A stretch of DNA of 35,955 nt from Nitrososphaerales archaeon (GTDB lineage Archaea > Thermoproteota > Nitrososphaeria > Nitrososphaerales > Gagatemarchaeaceae). Both the position numbers and the translations under genes were made by a program. The DNA lies in NCBI GenBank assembly GCA_030038395.1, contig JASHOZ010000041.1, forward strand, positions 1 to 35,955, in the 5' to 3' direction. Of the stretch, positions 8,717 to 16,521 are shown in pieces. Positions within the stretch are counted from its first letter, which is position 1. Every line of letters begins with the position of its first letter. The notes under the pieces were generated by a model that saw nothing but the letters and a program-made list of their open reading frames with translations, ran no database searches and had not been told where the DNA came from.

Positions 8717-9790
8717 ATGTCCGGTAGAGACTACTACCAAGTGCTCGGGGTGCAGAAGGGGGCGACCAAGGATGAGATCAAGAACGCCTACAGGAAGCTC
8801 GCACTTCAGTTCCACCCTGACAGGAACAAGACACCCGAGGCTGAGGAGCGATTCAAGGAAATCTCGGAGGCGTACGCGGTCCTCTCTGACGAGGAGAAGA
8901 GACGCCAGTACGACTCGTACGGGAGGGAGGGCGTCTACCAGAGGTACAGTCAGGAGGACATCTTCCGGGGCACTGACTTCGGCGAATTCTTCCGCGGGTC
9001 GGGGTTCGGCGGCTTCAACGATGTGTTCGCGCAGTTCTTCGGCGGAGGCGCAGCGCAGAGGTCTACGCGCGGGGAAGACCTGGGCTACCGCCTCCAGGTC
9101 AACCTAGGGGACCTCGTGGAGAAGTCGAGCAAGGAAATCGAAGTCTCGAGAGAAGAGGTCTGCACGGATTGCGATGGAACCGGGGCGGAACGCGGGACGA
9201 CTCGCCAGAAGTGCGCGACCTGCGGCGGACTGGGCCAGGTGCAGAGAGTTCAGTCCGCGGGCTTCACCCGGCTGGTCAGGGTTATGGAATGCGACAGGTG
9301 CCACGGGAGAGGATACATCGTGGAATCTCCTTGTCCCCACTGTGGCGGTGAAGGGGTCGCGCAGAGGACGAGGAGAATAACGATAAGCATCCCGGCCGGG
9401 GCGGATGACGGGCTCACCCTAAGACTCAGGGGGGAGGGCAATGTCGGTCAGAACGGGACCCCGCCGGGAGACCTGTACGTTGAACTCAGCGTGGCCCCTC
9501 ATCCCCTCTTCACACGCGAAGGGAGCGACGTAGTCTTCAGAGCCAAAATCACCGCGGTAGACGCCATGCTTGGGACCGACCTGAAGGTCCCCACGCTATA
9601 CGGGGACGTGAAACTGAGCATCCCGCACGGCACCCAGCCCGGGGAGAGGTTCCCGATAAGGAACAAGGGCCTGCCGAAGCCTGGCCACTGGGGAAGGGGA
9701 AACGAGTACGTAGACGTCAGCGTAGAGGTGCCGAAGAACCTTAGCGGGGCGCAGAAGGAGCTTCTCAAGCGGTTCCGTGAAGGTGCCTAG
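8717..9790 (+). CDS. dnaJ: Chaperone DnaJ (Hsp40)
   Basis: Type I J-protein of 357 residues that stimulates DnaK and delivers substrates. The J domain has HPD at residues 33-35. A Gly/Phe-rich linker ([23 protein letters not shown]) follows. The zinc domain carries four CxxCxGxG-type repeats: [24 protein letters not shown] and CPHCGGEG. Two C-terminal beta domains contain [19 protein letters not shown] and the ending block [19 protein letters not shown] at 8717 stands 9 bases after dnaK. Its stop codon directly abuts the stop codon of the convergent DUF424 gene, with no base between. Confidence 0.96.
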   Translation: MSGRDYYQVLGVQKGATKDEIKNAYRKLALQFHPDRNKTPEAEERFKEISEAYAVLSDEEKRRQYDSYGREGVYQRYSQEDIFRGTDFGEFFRGSGFGGFNDVFAQFFGGGAAQRSTRGEDLGYRLQVNLGDLVEKSSKEIEVSREEVCTDCDGTGAERGTTRQKCATCGGLGQVQRVQSAGFTRLVRVMECDRCHGRGYIVESPCPHCGGEGVAQRTRRITISIPAGADDGLTLRLRGEGNVGQNGTPPGDLYVELSVAPHPLFTREGSDVVFRAKITAVDAMLGTDLKVPTLYGDVKLSIPHGTQPGERFPIRNKGLPKPGHWGRGNEYVDVSVEVPKNLSGAQKELLKRFREGA

Positions 9791-10012
9791 CTACCCCGAG
9801 AACTTGTATATCATCAGGAACGGAACCTCTTCAATCTCGCGTACCGCCTCTCTTGCACCGAGCTCGTTATCGACGGCCAGCAGGACAGACCTCTCGCCGG
9901 CGAGGTTGACGATCGAACACGTCCTGATCAGCCTGAGCGCTTCGCCCTTGTCTACGACCTCCCCCGAGTAGTACTCTTCTGAGAGGTGCACCTTCAGCCT
10001 CCCTTCAGACAC
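9791..10012 (-). CDS. DUF424 family protein, start unclear
   Basis: Small archaeal protein of unknown function, conserved with translation genes. The region from GTG at 10012 codes 73 residues: LKVHLSEEYYSGEVVDKGEA, then CSIVNLAGERSV and VPFLMIYKFSG at the C-terminus. These blocks match what I recall of DUF424. The same frame continues upstream to about 10099 with family-like sequence (RFAVKTTEYRGSVLVNVCDEELVGRTV), but it contains no ATG, GTG or TTG before an in-frame stop. Either the protein is shorter than its relatives, a rare start codon such as ACG is used, or there is a base error. It lies just downstream of aIF2-beta on the same strand, so the two are probably one transcript. Confidence 0.7.
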   Translation of the reverse strand: MSEGRLKVHLSEEYYSGEVVDKGEALRLIRTCSIVNLAGERSVLLAVDNELGAREAVREIEEVPFLMIYKFSG

Positions 10013-10103
10013 GGTCCTTCCGACGAGCTCCTCGTCGCAGACGTTGACGAGGACGCTCCCCCTATACTCCGTCGTCTTGACGGCGAATCTCCCCTGCCCC
10101 GTT

Positions 10104-10520
10104 CTACGCCACCTTCGCTATCGAGCGCGCCCCGCACGCCTCGCAGACCATGAACCACATCCGCTTGTCCCTGTCGAGGTGCGTGTCAGGGCTCCCGCAG
10201 ACTGGACACAGGACGCCGTCCTTTACGTAGCGCTGGAGGAGCTGCGAGAATGAGTCCCTGTCTTTTCGCCCGATGAATATCGCCCTCTCGCCGTCGATCG
10301 ACGCGGCTGTCGCGAGCTCCTTCGCCAGGTACATGAGCACTCTCGTCGAGTCCCGCCTTATCAGCTTCGGGAACTCCGCGTAGTTGCGGAATATCGTCTT
10401 GTTCCCCACCCAGATTACGTCGGGCTCGGGGAGCTCCAGTCTGAGGGCGCCTGACTTCTTCGCGTCCTTCTCCGTTCCCGACCTCGCCCTCGCGAGCAAA
10501 TCCTCGTACGATAGCGGCAT
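10104..10520 (-). CDS. eif2b: Translation initiation factor aIF2 subunit beta
   Basis: Beta subunit of archaeal initiation factor 2, which delivers initiator Met-tRNA to the small subunit as part of the alpha-beta-gamma complex. It has 138 residues, normal for archaea. The N-terminal helix (YEDLLARARS) binds the gamma subunit. The central alpha-beta domain includes NKTIFRNYAEFPKLIRRD and LMYLAKELAT. The C-terminal zinc ribbon has CPVCGSPDT and CEACGARS. ATG at 10520 has a TATA-like box about 25 bases upstream. DUF424 follows on the same strand. Confidence 0.95.
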   Translation of the reverse strand: MPLSYEDLLARARSGTEKDAKKSGALRLELPEPDVIWVGNKTIFRNYAEFPKLIRRDSTRVLMYLAKELATAASIDGERAIFIGRKDRDSFSQLLQRYVKDGVLCPVCGSPDTHLDRDKRMWFMVCEACGARSIAKVA

Positions 10521-10542
10521 CGTGGCGATTTCGCCGGCCTCG

Positions 10543-10551
10543 GTATTTCAA
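10543..10551 (-). promoter_or_regulatory. TATA-like box for aIF2-beta
   Basis: Minus strand TTGAAATAC, centred about 26 bases before the ATG at 10520. It faces away from the box of the VOC gene about 20 bases further on. Confidence 0.5.
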
Positions 10552-10565
10552 CCCTGTGGGCAAAG

Positions 10566-10574
10566 TGTAAAAAC
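10566..10574 (+). promoter_or_regulatory. TATA-like box for the VOC protein
   Basis: TGTAAAAAC, about 24 bases before the ATG at 10595, with no ribosome-binding site in front of that ATG. This fits a leaderless transcript. Confidence 0.5.
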
Positions 10575-10594
10575 ACGCGCGACAACCGCGGAGC

Positions 10595-10939
10595 ATGGTC
10601 TCCAAGAAATTCTCAGTGGCGGTGACGGTCACAGACGCGGCAAAATCCGCAAAGTGGTTCAAGGAGAAGGCAGGCCTGGAGGTGTCTTCGGAAGGGCACT
10701 GGGTCCTCGTCTGGCCGGAGGGCTCGCTTGCGAAGATCCACCTCTGCGAAGGGAAGCCCGACCCGGGGAACACCGGCATAGCGTTCTACTCGAAGAACGC
10801 CAAGAAGAGGGCAGAAGAGATGAAGGGGAAGGGTGTGAGATTCACCCGCGATGTGAAGAAGACCGAGTGGGGAGAGAACGGCATGTTCGCCGACCCCGAT
10901 GGCAACGAGTACTGGCTGATCGAGGGGACCGGCCCGTAG
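10595..10939 (+). CDS. VOC superfamily (glyoxalase/bleomycin-resistance type) protein
   Basis: Small protein of 114 residues with the paired beta-alpha-beta-beta-beta modules of the vicinal oxygen chelate fold. The N-terminal module has VTVTDAAKSAKWFKEKAGLEV. The C-terminal module ends with the typical GMFADPDGNEYWLIEG. Possible metal ligands are His (KIHLCEG) and Glu (WLIEG). Members include glyoxalases, dioxygenases and resistance proteins, and the substrate cannot be told from sequence. It is monocistronic and lies 40 bases ahead of the MTA phosphorylase gene, which has its own TATA-like box. Confidence 0.8.
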   Translation: MVSKKFSVAVTVTDAAKSAKWFKEKAGLEVSSEGHWVLVWPEGSLAKIHLCEGKPDPGNTGIAFYSKNAKKRAEEMKGKGVRFTRDVKKTEWGENGMFADPDGNEYWLIEGTGP

Positions 10940-10950
10940 CCGCTTCAAAG

Positions 10951-10959
10951 ATTAAATCG
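10951..10959 (+). promoter_or_regulatory. TATA-like box for the MTA phosphorylase/APRT operon
   Basis: ATTAAATCG, about 25 bases before the GTG start at 10980. Leaderless transcription is inferred. Confidence 0.5.
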
Positions 10960-10979
10960 CGAAACAGAGAAGGCGGGTC

Positions 10980-11789
10980 GTGAGAGCCCGCGCCGAAGTC
11001 GGGGTCTTCGGCGGGTCCGGCTTCTACAGGTTCATCGGCAACTCAGGGAAGCAGGTCAGGATTGTGACACCCTACGGGCCCCCCAGCGCGGCGGTGACGC
11101 TCACCAGGGTGGGAGGCAAAAGGGTCGCTTTCCTCCCCAGACACGGCGTGCGCCATGAGTTCCCCCCTCACGCCGTCCCGTACAAGGCCAACGTCTACGC
11201 GTTCAAGAAGCTGGGGGTCGCGAGGGTGGTCGCCCCTAATGCGGTCGGGAGCCTTAAGGGGAACATCGAGCCGGGCGACCTCGTCTTCTGCGACCAGTTC
11301 GTGAACCTCACGGCCGGAAGAGACGCGACGTACTACGACGGCCCGGAGACCACTCATGTAAGCATGGCGGAACCGTACTGCCCGCAGATGCGAGAGGTGG
11401 CGATCCGGTCAGCGAGGAAACTGAAGGTCAGGTTCCACGAAGGCGGCACGGTAGTGGTCGTCCAGGGGCCGAGGTTTTCCACGAAGGCCGAAAGCCGATT
11501 CTTCAGCCGGCAAGGATGGGACGTGATCAACATGACACAGTTCCCCGAAGCGGTGCTGGCGAGGGAGCAAGAGATGTGCTATCTCAACATCTCCGTGGTG
11601 ACGGATTATGACGCCGGCCTCGAAGGGGATCCGAGCGTCAACCCTGTGTCTCACCGCGAGGTGATGAGGGTGTTCGAGAGGAACATGTCGATGCTGAGGA
11701 GCCTGATCGGCGACATCGTGGCCAGCGTTCCGGATGAGAGGAGGTGCGCCTGCGGGAGGGCACTGGAGAGTGCGAGGCTGAGAGCATGA
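10980..11789 (+). CDS. mtnP: S-methyl-5'-thioadenosine phosphorylase (or inosine-type relative)
   Basis: Purine nucleoside phosphorylase family 2 enzyme of 269 residues. It splits methylthioadenosine, the by-product of polyamine synthesis, into adenine and methylthioribose-1-phosphate. Visible motifs are the phosphate-binding FGGSGFYRF near the N-terminus, PRHGVRHEFPPHAVPYKANV, QGPRFSTKAES and the base/ribose site NMTQFPEAVLAREQEMCY followed by VVTDYDAG. The C-terminus has a C-x-C pair (C256 and C258 in RRCACGR), like the stabilising CXC disulfide described in thermophilic archaeal MTA phosphorylases. The start is GTG at 10980. The stop overlaps the ATG of the APRT gene (ATGA), which uses the adenine product, so the pair forms a salvage route. 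A methylthioinosine preference cannot be excluded. Confidence 0.9.
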   Translation: MRARAEVGVFGGSGFYRFIGNSGKQVRIVTPYGPPSAAVTLTRVGGKRVAFLPRHGVRHEFPPHAVPYKANVYAFKKLGVARVVAPNAVGSLKGNIEPGDLVFCDQFVNLTAGRDATYYDGPETTHVSMAEPYCPQMREVAIRSARKLKVRFHEGGTVVVVQGPRFSTKAESRFFSRQGWDVINMTQFPEAVLAREQEMCYLNISVVTDYDAGLEGDPSVNPVSHREVMRVFERNMSMLRSLIGDIVASVPDERRCACGRALESARLRA

Positions 11790-12322
11790 CCACCCTAGAG
11801 CAGGACATCAGACGGAGCGTCCGGACGATCAAAGACTACCCGCGAAAGGGAATTGCGTTCAAGGACCTCACGACGTTGTGGAAGAACGGCCGGCTGAACA
11901 GGCGCGTCACGGCGGCCCTCGTGGCGAGTTGGAGAAGGGGCCGCATCGACAAGATAGTGGGGATAGAAGCGAGAGGCTTCATTGTCGGAGCCCCCCTCGC
12001 AGACAGGCTTGGGCTAGGGTTTGTACCCGCGAGGAAGGTGGGAAAGCTCCCCGGCGACAAGATGAGCGTCAACTACGAACTCGAGTATGGGAGGCAGGGA
12101 CTAGAGATTCACTCTGACGCCATATCGAAGGGAGACCGGGTGCTGGTTGTTGACGACCTCCTGGCCACAGGGGGGACCGCCAAGGCAGCCTGCAGTCTGG
12201 TCGAACGCCTCGGGGGGGAAGTGGTCGGCATCGCCTTTGTGACAGAACTCAGTTACCTCAAAGGGAGGGAGAAGCTGGCGGGGTACGAAGTGCGATCACT
12301 GGCGAAGTTCGACTCAGACTAG
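11786..12322 (+). CDS. apt: Adenine phosphoribosyltransferase
   Basis: Converts adenine and PRPP to AMP. It has 178 residues from the ATG at 11786, which overlaps the stop of the MTA phosphorylase gene (ATGA). A longer frame from GTG 11744 would overlap by 46 bases and has no family-like sequence. Family blocks are DYPRKGIAFKDLTTLW near the N-terminus, GIEARGFIVGAPLADRLGLGFVPARKVGKLP, and the PRPP-binding VLVVDDLLATGGTAKA. It is coupled with the upstream gene, so adenine released from methylthioadenosine can return to the AMP pool. Confidence 0.94.
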   Translation: MTTLEQDIRRSVRTIKDYPRKGIAFKDLTTLWKNGRLNRRVTAALVASWRRGRIDKIVGIEARGFIVGAPLADRLGLGFVPARKVGKLPGDKMSVNYELEYGRQGLEIHSDAISKGDRVLVVDDLLATGGTAKAACSLVERLGGEVVGIAFVTELSYLKGREKLAGYEVRSLAKFDSD

Positions 12323-12422
12323 GCGGGCCCGGGCGCGTCTGTCAGACTTCCAAGCGACGGCCTCGCTCCTCGACTCCGCCCGCCTCGTGCCGCGACATCG
12401 GTTGTAGTCTCCGCCCGGAGGC

Positions 12423-12432
12423 AACAATAAAT
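12423..12432 (+). promoter_or_regulatory. TATA-like box for the SAHH gene
   Basis: AACAATAAAT, about 33 bases before the ATG at 12461. Confidence 0.45.
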
Positions 12433-12460
12433 CGCCTGCCACGCGTGGCGCCTTCTGGAA

Positions 12461-13693
12461 ATGGGAAAGGTAGCGGACGAAAGACTCAGCCCTGTCGGCG
12501 AGAAGAACTTCGCGTGGGCGAAGGCGCACATGAGAGCGTTGACGACACTCGCGCAAAAACACTCCAAGACAAGGCCGCTCGAAGGCGTCGAGCTCGGCGT
12601 GTGCCTCCATGTGACGAAGGAGACTTCGGTCCTAGTAGACGCTCTTCTCAATGCAGGAGCCGTGGTCTACCTCGCCGGCGCCAACCCCCTCTCCACGCAG
12701 GACGACATCGCCGCGTATCTCGCGAGCAGGACAGAGGTGTGGGCCTGGCGGGGTCAGACCCCGAAGGAGCACAAATTGGCAATCGGCGAGGTGCTGAAGA
12801 GAAAGCCGGAGCAACTCATCGACGACGGGGCCGACCTGCATGTCGCCGCCCACGGCAGGGGGACGAAAGGGATCGTGGGGGGCTCTGAGGAGACGACCAC
12901 AGGCGTCGTCAGGCTCAGGGCGCTGGAGTCAGACGGGAAACTCCGCTACCCCGTGATAGCCGTCAACGACACCCCGACAAAGTTCCTCTTCGACAACAGG
13001 TACGGCACAGGTCAGAGCAGCCTCGACGGGATCATGAGGGCGACCGCGCTCCTTCTTGCAGGGATGAAGGTGGTGGTGGTCGGGTACGGATGGGTGGGCA
13101 AGGGAGTGGCCATGAGGGCTAGAGGGATGGGCTCACGCGTAACAGTCGTAGAGGTTGACCCCATCAAGGCCATCGAAGCCCATCTAGAAGGATTCGAGGT
13201 CTCCGACATGACAAAGGCTGCGAGGACAGGGCAGCTCTTTGTCACGGCGACGGGGCAGAAGAACGTCATACCTTACGACGCGATCGAGCGGATGAACGAC
13301 GGAGCGATTCTTGCCAACGCGGGCCACTTCGACGTCGAGATAGACGTCAAGACGCTCCTTTCGAAGGCGAAGGCCCTGAAGGAGGTCAGGCCCAACGTCG
13401 ACGAGGTCACGCTGGCGAGCGGGCGGCGGGTGTACCTGGTCGGGAAAGGCCGAATCGCGAACCTAGTCGCGGCCGAGGGGCACCCGCCTGAAGTGATGCA
13501 GATGTCCTTCGCCAACCAGTTCATGGCTGCCCTCAACATCCACACGAACCACAAGAAGCTCGAGCGCAGGGTGTACGGGGTCTCGCTCGAGATCGAGCGC
13601 CAGGTAGCGAACGCCGCGCTTGAGTCACTCGGAATCTCCATAGGCGCCCAGACCGAGGAGCAGAAGGAGTACGCGAGGAGTTGGCGGACATGA
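12461..13693 (+). CDS. ahcY: S-adenosylhomocysteine hydrolase
   Basis: Hydrolyses S-adenosylhomocysteine to adenosine and homocysteine and so removes the inhibitor formed by all SAM-dependent methyltransferases. It has 410 residues, the short archaeal/bacterial length. Substrate-domain blocks are LGVCLHVTKETSVLVDAL, YLAGANPLSTQDD and AVNDTPTKFLFDNRYGTGQS. The NAD-binding Rossmann motif is VVVVGYGWVGKGVA, followed by VTVVEVDPIKAIEA. Later blocks are VTATGQKNVI and LANAGHFDVEID. The C-terminus is EYARSWRT, where the family usually ends in a Tyr-containing tail. It is a single gene with its own TATA-like box. Its neighbours (MTA phosphorylase, APRT, MetRS) point to methionine-cycle bookkeeping. 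Confidence 0.96.
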   Translation: MGKVADERLSPVGEKNFAWAKAHMRALTTLAQKHSKTRPLEGVELGVCLHVTKETSVLVDALLNAGAVVYLAGANPLSTQDDIAAYLASRTEVWAWRGQTPKEHKLAIGEVLKRKPEQLIDDGADLHVAAHGRGTKGIVGGSEETTTGVVRLRALESDGKLRYPVIAVNDTPTKFLFDNRYGTGQSSLDGIMRATALLLAGMKVVVVGYGWVGKGVAMRARGMGSRVTVVEVDPIKAIEAHLEGFEVSDMTKAARTGQLFVTATGQKNVIPYDAIERMNDGAILANAGHFDVEIDVKTLLSKAKALKEVRPNVDEVTLASGRRVYLVGKGRIANLVAAEGHPPEVMQMSFANQFMAALNIHTNHKKLERRVYGVSLEIERQVANAALESLGISIGAQTEEQKEYARSWRT

Positions 13694-13701
13694 ACCCAGA
13701 A

Positions 13702-13710
13702 AGGTTATAG
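13702..13710 (+). promoter_or_regulatory. TATA-like box for metG
   Basis: AGGTTATAG, about 24 bases before the TTG at 13731. Confidence 0.45.
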
Positions 13711-13730
13711 CGACACGGCGGAATTTCGTC

Positions 13731-15395
13731 TTGGTGGACGAGCTCAGCGAGAGAAACATCATCATCACGGCGGCACTGCCGTACGCGTATGACGATCTGC
13801 ATCTCGGCCACATAGCGAGCACCCACCTCCCCCCAGACATCCTGTACAGGTACCTCAAGCTGAACGGCGCGAGCGCCATCCAAGTGTGCGCCTCGGACGA
13901 CTTCGGGACGCCCATCCTGATAGCGGCCGAGAAGAAGGGTCGGAGACCGTCGGAGTGCGTGTCGGAGTGGAACTCGCGGTTCAAGGCAGACCTGGAGCGC
14001 CTCGGAATCGTGTATGACACCTTTGACAGGACGAGCTCTGCAGAGAACATAGAGATGGCTCAGCGTTTCTTCACCCGGTTGTACGAAGGAGGGTACATCT
14101 TCACGTCGGACGTGAGCCAATTCTTCTGCGAGAACGACCGCAAGTTCCTGCCCGACCGATACGTGAAGGGGAGGTGCCCCCACTGCGGTGCAGAGGACCA
14201 ATACTCTGACGCCTGCGAGAACTGCGGCAGGACACTCCAGCCGGGGGAGGTGCTAGACCCAAAGTGCGCGATATGCGGGAGGCCGCCTGTGATGCGGAGC
14301 AGCGAGCACTACTTCTTCAAGCTGTCAGCCTTCGCGGAGAGGCTCAACGACTGGCTGAAGGGGAACTCTGACCTCCAGCCTGATGCGAAGAACTACGTCC
14401 TCAACTGGATAAAGGACGGACTCCAAGACTGGGATGTCACCCGGGACATCTCGTGGGGAGTCCCCGTCCCGCTGAAGGAGGCCGAAGGGAAGGTGCTGTA
14501 CGGATGGTTCGACAACCATCTCTGCTACATTACGGCCGCGTTGAAGGCCGCGGGGAGGAGCGGAGACGAAGGGAGAAGGTATTGGAACGAGTCGAGAGTG
14601 TACCATTTCATCGGCAAAGACATCGTCTACCACCACTACCTGTTCCTCCCCAGCATGAGGCTGGGAGAAGGAGAGTACAAGCTCCCCGACCTCATCCCGG
14701 CCAGGGGGCACCTTCTCCTTCTCGGAAAGAAAATCTCGCGGAGCAAGCGCTGGATGATAACAGTCAGGGACTTCCTAGACTCCTTCCCTCCTGACTACCT
14801 CAGGTTCTACCTGACCAGGATCGTTCCGTACGACCAGTCTGACGCGAACTTCGACCTCCAAGAGTTCGCTGACAAGATCAACAACGAACTCGTCGCGAAC
14901 ATAGGCAACTTCGTATACAGGACGCTCGTTTTCGTCAAGAGGGAGAACGGCGGCGTGGTGCCCTCGCCAGATGTCCCAGGCGAGGACGAGAAGCACGTCA
15001 TGGACGAACTAGAGGGGGCCACGCTCGAGACCGGCAAACTGATAGAACAGGGGCACTACGACAGGGCTCTCCGGAGGGTGCTAGACTTCGCGACGGAGTG
15101 CAACAGGTACTTTCAGCGGAAGGCTCCGTGGGAGAACGTGAAGGAGCGACCCACCACGCTCTATTACTCGTGCAACCTCGTTGCAGGCTTGGCAACCCTT
15201 CTCGGCCCCTTTCTCCCCTTCTCGTCGGAGGAGATCCGGGAGCAGCTTGGACTCGACGCGCCGACGCGGGAGGAGAAGTGGGCGTCAGCTTCGGAGCTGC
15301 AGGTCGAACCGGGGCGGACGATCGGCGAACCCTCTCCGATCTTCAGGAAGGTAGAGGCGACAGACCTGGGGAAGGTAAGGGTCCTTCTCGGCTAG
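13731..15395 (+). CDS. metG: Methionyl-tRNA synthetase
   Basis: Charges tRNA-Met with methionine, 554 residues, class I. The HIGH-type motif is HLGHIAST near residue 25, preceded by the active-site start IIITAALPYAYDDLHL. The connective peptide holds zinc-binding cysteines CPHC, CENC and CAIC. The KMSKS-type loop is KISRSKRW. An anticodon-binding helical domain follows (FQRKAPWENVKE). The protein ends just after this domain, so no C-terminal EMAPII-like dimerisation domain is fused. The start is TTG at 13731, with GTG at 13734 as a close alternative. The stop codon interlocks with that of the convergent FtsZ-like gene through a shared CTAG. Confidence 0.96.
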   Translation: MVDELSERNIIITAALPYAYDDLHLGHIASTHLPPDILYRYLKLNGASAIQVCASDDFGTPILIAAEKKGRRPSECVSEWNSRFKADLERLGIVYDTFDRTSSAENIEMAQRFFTRLYEGGYIFTSDVSQFFCENDRKFLPDRYVKGRCPHCGAEDQYSDACENCGRTLQPGEVLDPKCAICGRPPVMRSSEHYFFKLSAFAERLNDWLKGNSDLQPDAKNYVLNWIKDGLQDWDVTRDISWGVPVPLKEAEGKVLYGWFDNHLCYITAALKAAGRSGDEGRRYWNESRVYHFIGKDIVYHHYLFLPSMRLGEGEYKLPDLIPARGHLLLLGKKISRSKRWMITVRDFLDSFPPDYLRFYLTRIVPYDQSDANFDLQEFADKINNELVANIGNFVYRTLVFVKRENGGVVPSPDVPGEDEKHVMDELEGATLETGKLIEQGHYDRALRRVLDFATECNRYFQRKAPWENVKERPTTLYYSCNLVAGLATLLGPFLPFSSEEIREQLGLDAPTREEKWASASELQVEPGRTIGEPSPIFRKVEATDLGKVRVLLG

Positions 15396-16414
15396 TCGCA
15401 TGACGGCAGCCGGTCGAGGCAGCCATGGAGTGCGACTTCCATCTCGTCGTCTATCGACCTCCCGGCGAGTATCCTCTCGAGCGGGTCGTATTCGTCGTAC
15501 TTGGTCGAAGTGAACCCAGAGGCGAGCAAGCTCACCTGCAGCTGCGAAGTGCCCGAGTAGTTGACGCCGTATTCGACGTCGACGCTCTCCGCGCTCATCA
15601 TGGGGCCGAGTCTCTTGACTGCGAGCCCTACGTCGCCGGCCGAAATCGAGATGTCCCCTCGGAGCATCACCACCGCCCTGCTCGCATCCTTGGCTTCCGC
15701 CAGTTTGCTGATCGAGAGGACCGCGCCGGCGAGCGCCTCCTCAGCCTTGTCGACTGAGCCGCTGCTGGAGACCCCAAGAATTGAGTATCCTGACTGCAGA
15801 ACCGTCCCCAGCAGCTTGTTCAGGCCCACCGGCACTGAAGTCTGTGAGGACCGAGATAGCAGCGAACTCAGCGAGTTGACAGCCTCGCGGTTCGCCGACG
15901 CGTAGAGGTCGGTGAGGGTGGAGTCCTCGGGTGCCGACCTTAGGAGGGTGTCGTTGTCGATCACTATCACTCCTTTGGACGCTTCGCGCAGCCGCTTCAG
16001 CGATGTTCCCGCGTAGAACTTCATCTTGTTCTCGAACTCGAACGGCATGACAGCGACCCCGACGGTCGTGGCACCCGCGTCCCTGGCCGCAGCCGCGACC
16101 AGCGGCGACAGGCCGCTCCCCGTGGCGCCCCCAAGGCCTGCGACGACGAAGACGGTCGCCGCTCCCCGAACCACATCGCTGATTCTCTCCATCGAGCCCA
16201 GCGCGAGGCCCCTGACCAGGGCGGGCGTGAGCTTCTGGTCGACGCGGGACTCCAGGATTAGCTTCGACCCCTCCCGTGCGCCCGACAGGTCGTCCCTGTC
16301 GCAAGTAACGTATGCGAACCTGTCTACGAGGACCGGCTCCATGCTCAGCAGTGACACTATTCGGCTTCCAGCGCTCCCTACACCGACGACGACTACGTCA
16401 GACGAACCGTCCAC
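15392..16414 (-). CDS. Divergent FtsZ/tubulin-family protein
   Basis: Tubulin/FtsZ-fold GTP-binding protein of about 340 residues. The T1 loop is VVVVGVGSAGSRIV, the tubulin signature (T4) is VAGLGGATGSG in place of GGGTGTG, and the stretch PFEFENKMKFYAGTSLKRLREASKGVIVIDNDTLL is recognisable FtsZ core sequence. In the T7 region (VPVGLNKLLGTVLQSGYSIL) I see no NxDxxD catalytic acids, so normal polymer-stimulated GTP hydrolysis is doubtful. The frame runs up to 16600, but that would overlap the upstream gene by 79 bases and adds no family sequence. GTG at 16414, 38 bases after a TATA-like box, is preferred. Thaumarchaeal FtsZ homologues are known to be divergent, and the role is uncertain. Confidence 0.82.
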   Translation of the reverse strand: MDGSSDVVVVGVGSAGSRIVSLLSMEPVLVDRFAYVTCDRDDLSGAREGSKLILESRVDQKLTPALVRGLALGSMERISDVVRGAATVFVVAGLGGATGSGLSPLVAAAARDAGATTVGVAVMPFEFENKMKFYAGTSLKRLREASKGVIVIDNDTLLRSAPEDSTLTDLYASANREAVNSLSSLLSRSSQTSVPVGLNKLLGTVLQSGYSILGVSSSGSVDKAEEALAGAVLSISKLAEAKDASRAVVMLRGDISISAGDVGLAVKRLGPMMSAESVDVEYGVNYSGTSQLQVSLLASGFTSTKYDEYDPLERILAGRSIDDEMEVALHGCLDRLPSCD

Positions 16415-16447
16415 CCGAGCTGGCCCCGCATGCTCCGAGCGCCCCCG

Positions 16448-16456
16448 ATTTACAAG
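16448..16456 (-). promoter_or_regulatory. TATA-like box for the FtsZ-like gene
   Basis: Minus strand TTGTAAATC, 34-42 bases upstream of the GTG at 16414. It supports the downstream start and argues against the longer frame. Confidence 0.4.
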
Positions 16457-16521
16457 CCCGCGAAACAATTTAGTTGACCATCCGTGAAACTTTGTTTTAC
16501 TCTCCGCGAAGGCCGTCGGCG

